A DNA stretch of 27,581 nt, taken from assembly GCA_937898415.1 (NCBI GenBank), contig CALDLA010000006.1, forward strand, positions 1-27,581, read 5' to 3'. Under the pieces are notes generated by a model. It saw only the letters and a list, made by a program, of their open reading frames with translations. It did not search any database and was not told the origin of the DNA. The position numbers were made by a program, and so were the translations under genes. This DNA is from an uncultured Prevotellaceae bacterium. GTDB lineage: Bacteria; Bacteroidota; Bacteroidia; Bacteroidales; Bacteroidaceae. Positions 1 through 6,818 of the stretch are shown one piece after another. Position 1 is the first letter of the stretch. Each line of letters opens with the position of its first letter.

Positions 1-56
1 AAGGAGTTAAGGAGTTAAGGAGTTAAGGAGTTAAGGAGTTAAGGAGTTAAGGAGTC
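1..56 (+). repeat. Tandem octamer array, 7 x AAGGAGTT
   Basis: Seven head-to-tail copies of the 8-bp unit AAGGAGTT begin at the window edge; the last copy ends in C. The array probably continues upstream of the window. The unit contains AAGGAG, a Shine-Dalgarno sequence, and the same unit recurs at 12814-12935. No open reading frame uses this array. After it, 57-121 is about 65 bp of unique sequence, followed by an array in the opposite orientation. Confidence 0.95.
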
Positions 57-121
57 AAGACGTATGTTTGTTAGCGGTGTTGGCCAATTAACTGAGAGTC
101 AAAACTGCCGCAGAGTAATGT

Positions 122-387
122 CTTAACTCCTTGACTCCTTTAACTCCTTAACTCCAAAAACGAAAACTCCTTAACTCCTTAACTCCTTAACTCCTCAAAA
201 AATCTCCTTGACTCCTCAAAAAATCTCCTTGACTCCTCAAAAAATCTCCTTAACTCCAAAAACGAAAACTCCTTAACTCCTTAACTCCTCAAAAAATCTC
301 CTTAACTCCTTAACTCCTCAAAAAATCTCCTTGACTCCTAAAAAATCTCCTTAACTCCTTAACTTCTTAACTCCTTTAACTCCTTAA
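122..387 (-). repeat. Inverted octamer array (TTAACTCC) with a higher-order repeat
   Basis: About 265 bp are built of TTAACTCC/TTGACTCC units, the reverse complement of the 1-56 array, interspersed with short A-rich blocks. Two higher-order spacers recur: CTCAAAAAATCTCC (several times) and CCAAAAACGAAAACTCC (twice). With the 1-56 array, the two arms could pair across the unique spacer at 57-121. No gene is visible here; stop codons occur in all frames. The array ends about 75 bp before the promoter of the first gene. Confidence 0.9.
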
Positions 388-436
388 GCCCAAACCGTTA
401 AATAATCCTAAAAACACTACGGAAAATAATATATTA

Positions 437-468
437 TTTCCGTAATTCCAAAATTTTTTCTAATTTTG
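437..468 (+). promoter_or_regulatory. Probable Bacteroidetes-type promoter of the first gene
   Basis: TAATTTTG at 461-468 matches the Bacteroides -7 consensus TAnnTTTG exactly. About 20 bp upstream is TTTC (437-440), a weak match to the -33 TTTG box. The surrounding sequence is strongly A/T-rich and lies about 35 bp before the first start codon at 503, a sensible distance. The assignment rests on the consensus only. Confidence 0.5.
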
Positions 469-471
469 CCG

Positions 472-513
472 TAATAAATATGGCACAAGTGCAATAATAA
501 ATATGACACAAGT
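472..513 (+). repeat. Direct repeat at the start codon of the first gene
   Basis: A 19-bp sequence, TAATAAATATGGCACAAGT at 472-490, recurs at 495-513 with one mismatch (A for G), offset by 23 bp. The second copy contains the ATG at 503. The first copy carries an ATG at 480 that is in another frame. The duplication therefore places two start-like ATGs in the leader, only one of which opens the long frame. Confidence 0.8.
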
Positions 514-2044
514 AGGGACAATGATGGTTAATAACTGTGTTTCATGGATTTCAGCTCGTTTAGGCTGCCTGTGGATACTGATAGTATTCACACAGGAATC
601 CCATGCCACAACGCTGTCTGATTCCCTGTTCTACCAGCCCTACCCCTTCATCTATATCATTGAGGATGAGGCAGATGTGCCCCAGCTGACCGACGAGCAG
701 TTCTTCAGCATGGCCGCCAAGGTGAAGTTCCAGGTGGCGCAGAGCAACCTGCCGAAGGACGCACCGCTGCTGAAAGCCCTCTCGGGCAGCATCATCCCAC
801 AGATTAACACCGACAGTCTGCAACTGGTCCGCATGGTGTTCCGCGGTGCCGCTTCCCCCGAAGGTTCCTACGTGAAGAACCGCCAGCTGGGCCGGCAGCG
901 TGTGAAGGCGCTCTACAGCTACATCACCAACCTCATGCATTTCCCCGCTGTCGAGAAGCTGTCAACCATCGACATCGACATTGAGGACTACCGCACGCTC
1001 TGCCTGATGATGCGCCGGGCCAACGACCTGGACTACCCCTTGGTGCAGCTGCTCTGCGACCAGTATATGGACAAGGACGTGGCCATGCTGAAGCAGATGC
1101 TGAAGACCATCCAGGGCGGCAAGCTGTGGCAGCGACTGCTGACCACCTACTTCCCCGATCTGCGCACCGCCCGCTTCGTCATGGTGCTGCGTAAGGTGAA
1201 GCCCGCCGTCGCCGTCAACACCGCCGAGGTGGAGCCGACCGTCGTGCCGGAGCCTGAGGTCGAAGTCCCCAAAATAGAGGTGGTTGTCCCTGAGCCCGAG
1301 ATTGTCATCGAAGAGCCGCAGGACGCCCTGCTCTACCGTCGCGAGCTGTTGGCCGTGAAGACCAACCTGCTGCTTGACTTCGCCTACATGCCGGGCTACG
1401 ACCGCTGGTGCCCCATCCCCAACATCGCCATCGAGTACTACCCCCTCCGTGGCCACTTCACCTACGGCGCCTCCTTCGACTGCCCCTGGTGGCAGGACTA
1501 CAAAGCCCACAAGTACTTCCAGCTAAGGAACTACCAACTAGAGGCCCGTTATTATCCTATGGCCCATAAGTCCCATGAGTCCCATGAGCCCCATGAGACC
1601 CATTCGCCCCATAAGACCCATTCCCCCCATTACTCCGGCCTTTACTTCCAAGCCTACATCCACGGCGGCTGCTTCGGCCTCTGCTTCGACGCCAACCGGG
1701 GCTGGGTGGGCGAAGGGATCGGCGGCGGCGTGGGCGCCGGCTACGTACTTCCCATCTCAAGAAACGGGCACTGGCGACTGGAGTTCGGACTGCAGGCAGG
1801 CTTCTTCCGCTGCAAGTACGACCCCTACCAGTATGAGAACCCCGTCAACCCGGCCTACCGCGACGACCTCTATTACTACAAGTGGACGGGCAAGGCCGAA
1901 TACTTCAAGAAGCGCCAGTACCGCTGGAACTGGATTGGTCCGACCCGCGTGGGCATCACCCTGAGTTACGACCTGCTCTACCGCCGCATCCAGAAGCGCG
2001 GCGTGAGCTTCAAATCGACAGAAAGGAGGGCTGCTTATGAATAA
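503..2044 (+). CDS. Outer-membrane protein with OmpA-like N-terminal and DUF3575-like beta-barrel domain
   Basis: This 513-residue protein is probably an envelope component of the fimbrial locus. A hydrophobic signal segment (about residues 15-35) ends near SHA-TT. Residues about 95-145 resemble an OmpA/DUF3868-type module (GAASPEGSYVKNRQLGRQRV). A Val/Pro/Glu-rich linker spans about 235-278. The C-terminal 230 residues alternate aromatic and polar residues (AVKTNLLLDFAYMPG, IAIEYYPLRGHFTYG, GAGYVLP), as in DUF3575 beta-barrels found beside FimB/Mfa2-type genes. Residues 353-376 are an odd His-rich insert encoded by a nonamer repeat. The start may instead be the ATG at 521 or 524, which gives a more compact signal peptide. 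The stop overlaps the next gene by 8 nt. Family assignment is from pattern recognition; the exact role in pilus assembly is inferred. Confidence 0.75.
   Translation: MTQVGTMMVNNCVSWISARLGCLWILIVFTQESHATTLSDSLFYQPYPFIYIIEDEADVPQLTDEQFFSMAAKVKFQVAQSNLPKDAPLLKALSGSIIPQINTDSLQLVRMVFRGAASPEGSYVKNRQLGRQRVKALYSYITNLMHFPAVEKLSTIDIDIEDYRTLCLMMRRANDLDYPLVQLLCDQYMDKDVAMLKQMLKTIQGGKLWQRLLTTYFPDLRTARFVMVLRKVKPAVAVNTAEVEPTVVPEPEVEVPKIEVVVPEPEIVIEEPQDALLYRRELLAVKTNLLLDFAYMPGYDRWCPIPNIAIEYYPLRGHFTYGASFDCPWWQDYKAHKYFQLRNYQLEARYYPMAHKSHESHEPHETHSPHKTHSPHYSGLYFQAYIHGGCFGLCFDANRGWVGEGIGGGVGAGYVLPISRNGHWRLEFGLQAGFFRCKYDPYQYENPVNPAYRDDLYYYKWTGKAEYFKKRQYRWNWIGPTRVGITLSYDLLYRRIQKRGVSFKSTERRAAYE
1559..1633 (+). repeat. 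Nonamer tract encoding a His-rich insert
   Basis: About eight degenerate copies of TCCCATGAG are read as Ser-His-Glu, Pro-His-Glu and Thr-His-Ser. They place a His at every third residue (eight His in residues 355-376). This is the reverse complement of the GGGACTCAT-type repeat seen downstream. It sits between two predicted barrel strands (LEARYYP before, GLYFQAYIHGG after), so it should extend a loop or turn. Confidence 0.9.
2023..2029 (+). promoter_or_regulatory. Strong ribosome binding site for the DUF5119-like gene
   Basis: AAGGAGG lies inside the end of the upstream gene, 7 nt before the ATG at 2037. With the 8-nt gene overlap (ATGAATAA), it indicates translational coupling of the two envelope genes. 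Confidence 0.8.
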
Positions 2045-3206
2045 TAACAGATTCCTCCACCGTGCCTTCGTGGCGCTCTTCACGCTGAACTCTTCACTCC
2101 TAACGCTGCTGGCCTGTTCGCCCGAACCGCCGCTGCACCTCTATGATGCCCAGGAGGCAGACATGAACCTGCCGGTCATCGACCTCGACCTGGATGTGTA
2201 CTGGGACTATGACATTGACATCGACTACGACTGGCAGCATGAGTGGTACTACGGATGGGATGAGGCGGACCGCGTCATCTTCGGTGAGATGGGCTACACC
2301 GAACCGACGGTGTTCAACCTGCGCCGCTACTATACCGGCGACGTGCCCTATGCCAAGCATACCGGCGTCATTGCCAACACCGTGGAGGGCACCCACTTCC
2401 TGGGCCGCTACGACTGGGGCTACTGGGACATCCTCTGCTGGAACGACATCCAGACACTCGACGGTGTGCAGAGCCTCGTCTTCGATGAGACGACGACCCT
2501 CGACTCCGTCGTGGCCTATACCAACCAGACGATGCACCCGTCACGCTACCAGGCTCCCCGCTATACCCACTCGTTCTACGAGCCGGAACTGCTGTTCTCA
2601 GCCTATGAGCAGGCCATCGAGATCAACCGCGACCTCCGGGGATTCGTATGGGACCCGGAGCGTAATGTCTACATCAGGACGCTGAAAGCCCAGCTGCACC
2701 CCATCACCTATATATATTTGACGCAGGTCATCCTGCACAACAACCGCGGACGCATCACCGCTATCGACGGCTCAGGCAACCTCTCAGGACTGGCCCGCTC
2801 GACCAACGTCAACACCGGACGGGCTGGCGAAGACGCCATCACCGTCTACTTTAACACCCGAATGAAGCGTGACTGCATCAAGGATGGCGAGCTCGTCGAC
2901 ATCGTCGGCGGACGACTCATGACCTTCGGACTGCCCGGCCACAGCCCCTACGCCATCAGCCGTGCCAACGAGGTGACGGACAAAAACCGTCACTACATGG
3001 ACGTCAACATGCAGTTCAACAACGGTATGGACTCCACTTTCGTCTTCGATGTCACCCAGCAAGTGCGGCAGCGCTACCGTGGTGGTGTCATCACTGTGGA
3101 GCTGAATCTCGACACCGTCCCTATCCCCTCCCGCTCCGGCGGCTCCGGCTTCAATGCCGTGGTGGAGGAGACGAAGGACGGCGGTACTCATGAATTTGAA
3201 ATGTAA
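2037..3206 (+). CDS. DUF5119-like lipoprotein (FimB/Mfa2-like fimbrial accessory)
   Basis: A 389-residue lipoprotein. Its signal peptide ends in a lipobox, LLTLLAC, with lipidated Cys27, followed by SPEPPLHLYDAQ, an opening typical of DUF5119 proteins. Residues about 45-75 are strikingly rich in Asp, Tyr and Trp. The rest looks like a beta-sandwich pair (VFNLRRYYTGDVPYA, TYIYLTQVILHNNRGRI, TSTFVFDV-like strands). DUF5119 proteins sit beside DUF3575 barrels and fimbrillins and are thought to act as pilus anchor or assembly lipoproteins (family knowledge). A pilus role here is inferred from position. Translation is coupled to the upstream barrel gene. The signal peptide region (2077-2111) shows a period-7 DNA pattern. 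Confidence 0.75.
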   Translation: MNNNRFLHRAFVALFTLNSSLLTLLACSPEPPLHLYDAQEADMNLPVIDLDLDVYWDYDIDIDYDWQHEWYYGWDEADRVIFGEMGYTEPTVFNLRRYYTGDVPYAKHTGVIANTVEGTHFLGRYDWGYWDILCWNDIQTLDGVQSLVFDETTTLDSVVAYTNQTMHPSRYQAPRYTHSFYEPELLFSAYEQAIEINRDLRGFVWDPERNVYIRTLKAQLHPITYIYLTQVILHNNRGRITAIDGSGNLSGLARSTNVNTGRAGEDAITVYFNTRMKRDCIKDGELVDIVGGRLMTFGLPGHSPYAISRANEVTDKNRHYMDVNMQFNNGMDSTFVFDVTQQVRQRYRGGVITVELNLDTVPIPSRSGGSGFNAVVEETKDGGTHEFEM

Positions 3207-3259
3207 AACCCTTAAAATTAGAACAATTCACATTATTAACTCTCTAAATTTATTAAGTT

Positions 3260-6016
3260 ATGAAAACAAAGTATTTTTTCCTCGTAGCCATGGCACTCGT
3301 AGCATTAGCCAGCTGCTCAGACGAGACATTCGTAGGGGACGTTACCACTTCTCCCCAGGACAATTCACCCAGCGAATCCAACGCTATTGTGTTCGCATCA
3401 GCTTCTAAGGGAATTACCCGTGCTAATTTTGTCGGAGCTGATGCTGCCGAAAAGTTGGGCAATCACTTTGTAGTTTATGGTGCGAAGAACACAGATCCAA
3501 CCGAGGCTGACAACTTCGCAGATACCAAGGTATTTGACCATTACAACGTAGAATGGGCAAAAAACACGGCAGGGACTACCACCTCCAACACTTCTGACTG
3601 GGAGTATGTAGGTTTGGCCAAGCACCACAATGCAAGTGCAGATATTGCAGCTACGCAGACCATCAAGTATTGGGACTTATCTACAGCTCAATACGATTTC
3701 ATCGCTTACTCTACAGGTAACAAAACTGAAGTCTTTGATGCAAGTGATCTTACTGCAGGTAGTCTGGTGGTAACCCCTATAACTCCTGGAACAGCTGTTA
3801 GCAATGCATATACCGTTACAGGTCTTTCTGCTGATGATTTCAGTGGTTTCTATGTAGCTAATATGCAGACCGTAGTAAAGGGAGACTATAATAAAGAAGT
3901 GTCTCTTACGTTCCGAAACATTACCACAAAGGTACGTATGGCCCTCTACGAGACAGTTCCGGGCTATTCAGTAAAGGATGTAAAATTCTACACATCTGAT
4001 AGTGATGATTCTCCTTCTACAACAGCAACCCTCTATGCTGGTGCAAATGCTTTCAACGAGAAAGGAACCTTCACCGTAAAATATCCAACTATCGGTGATC
4101 CTAACAAAGGTGAATCTGACTTTAATCAGGCTCATACCGATTTTGCGGCTTACACTGATGGTACAGGCACCGCTTCTATGAAAGAGTTCTCTGTACTGTC
4201 AAATCTGGCTGCAGCTGAAGGCAATGAAACAGCAGGTAATATTTACCTCGGACGTGAAGCACCAACAGCCTCTTATACCTACAGGGATGCAGTAGATGAC
4301 AAGGGCTATAAGTACGTTCTTCCTAAGGAAGAGGGTGTTGTGCTCAACCTGAAGTGCGACTATACACTTGTTTCTACCGATGGCTCAGGTGAGACCATCA
4401 AGGTAACAGGTGCAACAGCTCAGGTACCCCAGATTTACGCAATGTGGAAGTCAGGCTTTGCCTACACTTACATCTTCAAGATTTCGAAGAACACCAATGG
4501 TACTACAGGAACTAGTGGTGACCCTGCAGGCCTCTATCCCATCACCTTCGATGCTGTTGTTCTGAACGATGAGGTTGACGGTAATCAGGAAACAATTACA
4601 ACTGTTGCCACACCCAGCATCACCACGTATCAGAAGAATACGAACGGCAAGGATGAGTATGTTGCAGGCGACATCTATGCAATGGTTCAGGAAGGTACAG
4701 AAGGTACAGACTGCAAGGAGGACATTGATCCCAACGGCAAATTCTATAGCATTAACACAAGTGGCATGAACGCTCAAACCGTTCTTAGCGAGACTGCCGT
4801 ATCAGATGCTTTGAACATCGGATGTGTACAATATCCTACCGGCACTTTCAAGGGCCGCAATGGTATCAAACTGACATCTGTGACTACAGATTATGTTGCT
4901 GCCGTTCCTGGTGAGGATGGCAATGATATGAAGACTGTTGAGAAAGTGACTGTAGCTGCAGATGAAGTACTTGCACCTAACAATGCTGCCATTGCTTCAT
5001 ATTACACAGATGAAGCATGCACAACAGCAGCGAACACGACAGATAATAAAACAGGTGATTACCTAACTGCAGGTGATTATTACCGCAAGACAGCTGCTAA
5101 GGTCGACGCTTCCGCAGGCACTTATGCATTTGTATATAAAGTCAATGATGGTGTTCCTGCACAATTGAACACAGCCGTTGTTCCTGCAAACAACACCCCA
5201 CTACTCTATTATAAGACTGAAGGCAATACCCCACTCGAGGATTATGTTGCAGCAGGTACAACTGGCGAAGTATATTACATAAACAACGTAAAAGTAGCTG
5301 ATGGGGATGCCCTTACGAATTACTACCATGATGCTGCTCTCACAGAGATTGCCACCAAAGGTAATGGTGTAAAGACATTCTACAAGAAGCCCACAGCTTA
5401 TGTAGCCGTTGCTGCAGGTACAGATCCCGCACACTATTACACCGATGACGATTTGACATCAGCTGCTGTGGCTAATGGTCTGGCCGCCGGTACTTACTGG
5501 AAGAAGGTATCCACCAGTTTCGCTGTAGGTGCTTCTGTTCCCGCCGGTTATTATACAGATAATACTTTCTCAACCCCTGCACCTTCTACAGCACCTAGTG
5601 CTGCAACCTACTGGAGGAAGGTATCAGAAACAGTAGCCGCTGGTACAGATCCCACTGGTTACTGGACAACCAGCGACTACGATGTTGCAGCTACTCCTAC
5701 AGTTCTGAAGGCTGCAGACAATCTCTACTATCACTCTGAAGCTGAGGTAGTAACTGCAGAAACAGCTCTCACCTCATATTTCCACGATGTAGATTGTACA
5801 AAGTCTGCTACTGTCGGCAATGGCATCGCAGAATACTTTACAAAGGTTACTGTGCAACCAAGTGCAGGCGATGTACTGAAGAAATTCTACACCGATAGTG
5901 ACTGCACCGTTCAGGTTACCTATGGTAAGGCTAATGGCACTACCACCTATTACCAGAAGGTTAACAATGCCAACACTACTTACGCTGTGAAGGTTATCAA
6001 GGTTGCAACAGAATAA
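3260..6016 (+). CDS. Fimbrillin-family lipoprotein with a long repeat-rich C-terminal half (candidate major pilin)
   Basis: This 918-residue protein has a lipoprotein signal peptide ending LVALASC (Cys19). Arg54 in GITRANF is the likely site where an Arg-specific protease would trim the N-terminal strand, as in FimA/Mfa1 maturation. The fimbrillin core (about 55-480) contains TTTSNTSDWEYVG and TQTIKYWD, shared with the paralogues at 8509 and 11483. From about residue 565 there are some eight degenerate units of 38-45 residues with the pattern YYTD...CT...YYKK. Fimbrillins are usually much shorter, so this half is an extension. Codon use is more A/T-ending (GCT, ACA, GTA) than in the flanking genes. 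No Shine-Dalgarno is visible; the 53-bp leader is A/T-rich. It lies downstream of the two anchor-type genes. Shaft versus tip role is unknown. Confidence 0.8.
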   Translation: MKTKYFFLVAMALVALASCSDETFVGDVTTSPQDNSPSESNAIVFASASKGITRANFVGADAAEKLGNHFVVYGAKNTDPTEADNFADTKVFDHYNVEWAKNTAGTTTSNTSDWEYVGLAKHHNASADIAATQTIKYWDLSTAQYDFIAYSTGNKTEVFDASDLTAGSLVVTPITPGTAVSNAYTVTGLSADDFSGFYVANMQTVVKGDYNKEVSLTFRNITTKVRMALYETVPGYSVKDVKFYTSDSDDSPSTTATLYAGANAFNEKGTFTVKYPTIGDPNKGESDFNQAHTDFAAYTDGTGTASMKEFSVLSNLAAAEGNETAGNIYLGREAPTASYTYRDAVDDKGYKYVLPKEEGVVLNLKCDYTLVSTDGSGETIKVTGATAQVPQIYAMWKSGFAYTYIFKISKNTNGTTGTSGDPAGLYPITFDAVVLNDEVDGNQETITTVATPSITTYQKNTNGKDEYVAGDIYAMVQEGTEGTDCKEDIDPNGKFYSINTSGMNAQTVLSETAVSDALNIGCVQYPTGTFKGRNGIKLTSVTTDYVAAVPGEDGNDMKTVEKVTVAADEVLAPNNAAIASYYTDEACTTAANTTDNKTGDYLTAGDYYRKTAAKVDASAGTYAFVYKVNDGVPAQLNTAVVPANNTPLLYYKTEGNTPLEDYVAAGTTGEVYYINNVKVADGDALTNYYHDAALTEIATKGNGVKTFYKKPTAYVAVAAGTDPAHYYTDDDLTSAAVANGLAAGTYWKKVSTSFAVGASVPAGYYTDNTFSTPAPSTAPSAATYWRKVSETVAAGTDPTGYWTTSDYDVAATPTVLKAADNLYYHSEAEVVTAETALTSYFHDVDCTKSATVGNGIAEYFTKVTVQPSAGDVLKKFYTDSDCTVQVTYGKANGTTTYYQKVNNANTTYAVKVIKVATE
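4957..5965 (+). repeat. Degenerate protein-level repeats in the fimbrillin
   Basis: About eight units of roughly 38-45 residues share the outline aliphatic-x-Ala-Gly, (Y/F)(Y/H)(T/H)D, Cys-Thr or equivalent, Asn-Gly, then (Y/F)(Y/W/F)(K/R)K. Examples are SYYTDEACTT, NYYHDAALTE, HYYTDDDLTS, GYYTDNTFST, SYFHDVDCTK and KFYTDSDCTV. They are too diverged at DNA level to be a recent tandem duplication. The paralogue at 8509 carries one related unit near its C-terminus (VLYTTAACDV...YYKK). Confidence 0.75.
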
Positions 6017-6026
6017 ACCTCTATAG

Positions 6027-6055
6027 ACTCATCGGGGTTCGACTCCCCGATGAGT
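6027..6055 (+). terminator. Hairpin after the first fimbrillin gene
   Basis: A perfect 11-bp stem (ACTCATCGGGG at 6027-6037 with CCCCGATGAGT at 6045-6055) closes a 7-nt loop, TTCGACT, eleven bases after the stop codon. There is no U-tract, so it may be a 3'-end stabilising hairpin rather than a classical intrinsic terminator. Confidence 0.65.
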
Positions 6056-6065
6056 TACAAAGCAA

Positions 6066-6115
6066 GCCGGGGAGCTTCGCAAACGAAGCGAGCAAGCTCA
6101 AGCGCGACTCCCCGC
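6066..6115 (+). terminator. Second structured element downstream of the fimbrillin gene
   Basis: An outer stem, CGGGGAG (6068-6074) with CTCCCCG (6108-6114), encloses an inner perfect hairpin, GCTTCG-CAAA-CGAAGC (6074-6089). The architecture resembles the structure after the second fimbrillin at 10490-10536. Function as terminator or mRNA 3' structure is inferred. Confidence 0.45.
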
Positions 6116-6150
6116 TTGGCTACATTAAAAAATGTGCGCGTGCGCGAGAA

Positions 6151-6328
6151 GCCGGGCTTCGTTCTTTGACTTACTGACATACCCTATCGGGGCCAGAGGA
6201 GGTAACCCTCCATTGGGCTCGAGCCAAAAGGGGATTTAGCTCGAGCCAAAAGGGGTTTTGGCTCGAGCCAATGCCCAAATTGGCTCTAAAGGGGGTGTGT
6301 ACAGTAAAGACAAGATAACCGCCGCGAC
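6151..6328. repeat. Module 1: inverted-end element with three 22-bp-spaced palindromes
   Basis: The left end (6151-6197) recurs at 6351-6397 with one mismatch. The right end (6277-6328) recurs at 6672-6722 with a few differences. Read on the opposite strand, the right end resembles the left end (TCTT..CTT.ACTG.ACACACCC, then GGCCA or AGCCA), so the module has imperfect terminal inverted repeats. Between the ends are three palindromes. No coding sequence is credible. It could be a MITE-like non-autonomous element or a structured regulatory/RNA element. Confidence 0.7.
6215..6270. repeat. Palindrome triplet GGCTCGAGCC, period 22 bp
   Basis: GGCTCGAGCC occurs at 6216-6225 and 6260-6269, with AGCTCGAGCC at 6238-6247. 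The starts are exactly 22 bp apart. The third extends to a 12-bp perfect palindrome, TGGCTCGAGCCA. The spacers share AAAAGGGG. Two DNA turns between dyads would place the sites on one face of the helix. Confidence 0.9.
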
Positions 6329-6350
6329 ACAAGCAGTTCAGGCAATAAAT

Positions 6351-6722
6351 GCCGGGCTTCGTTCTTTGACTTACTGACACACCCTATCGGGGCCAGATGA
6401 CTTATACTGATATAGGTGGTTCTGCTGCAATGAAGTTGAACACTTGTAAAGAATTCGGATAAAGGTCTTATTTTCATCTGAAGACACCCTCAAAAAGTTG
6501 AGTCGACTCATTCGATCAAGTGAGTCGACTCGATCGATCGAATGAGTCGACTCAACTCTTCGAACGAGTTAATTCAAGGAAATAGACTTCGTGCGATATT
6601 GTCAAGATTTCTGACGAAATTCCGACCAAATTGCATAAGAACCCGTAAACTACAGTATCTGCATGTCCTAAAAATTGGCCATAGAGGGGGTGTGACAGGA
6701 AAGAGAAGATAACCGCCGCGAC
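6351..6722. repeat. Module 2: second copy of the inverted-end element, longer interior
   Basis: It has the same left end (6351-6397) and right end (6672-6722) as module 1, with a 22-bp gap between modules (6329-6350). The interior is longer. It holds about 100 bp with no recognisable feature (6398-6495), then an inverted structure at 6496-6557 with three GAGTCGACTC palindromes, then about 115 bp without a visible gene or repeat. The equal order of parts in both modules argues for a defined unit rather than chance repeats. Confidence 0.7.
6496..6557. repeat. Palindrome triplet GAGTCGACTC inside a 22-bp perfect inverted repeat
   Basis: GAGTCGACTC occurs at 6500-6509, 6522-6531 and 6544-6553, exactly 22 bp apart. 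The outer arms 6496-6517 and 6536-6557 are perfect 22-bp inverted repeats. The 12-mer TGAGTCGACTCA differs from module 1's TGGCTCGAGCCA at symmetric positions only, so the dyad is preserved. Confidence 0.9.
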
Positions 6723-6768
6723 TAACAGATTAAGAATTTGAAAATCGCGAAAGAGGCCTGGAGCCTCG

Positions 6769-6796
6769 GAAGTGATGAGTGAGAAGTGAAAAGTAA
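6769..6796 (+). repeat. GAAGTGA heptamer repeats upstream of the ATPase gene
   Basis: Four degenerate heptamers lie in register: GAAGTGA, TGAGTGA, GAAGTGA, AAAGTAA. The same heptamer is expanded right after the ATPase gene at 8385-8474. The GTG at 6786 lies inside this tract. Confidence 0.75.
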
Positions 6797-6818
6797 AAGG
6801 AAGAATAAGAAAGAAGAA

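Noticed and set aside
1..390. Repeat arrays considered as CRISPR
   Set aside because: Units are 8 bp and contiguous or with recurring A-rich spacers, with no 25-40 bp repeats, unique spacers or cas genes.
6031..6060. Stem-loop CGGGG-TTCGACT-CCCCG identical to a tRNA T-arm
   Set aside because: There is no anticodon or D arm upstream and no CCA; the upstream bases pair to lengthen the same hairpin. It is better read as a transcript-end hairpin, though a remnant of an att site cannot be excluded.
6786..6818. GTG start for the ATPase gene
   Set aside because: It lies in the heptamer tract and adds a Lys-rich stretch not seen in the family, which begins at the MRYPIG motif.
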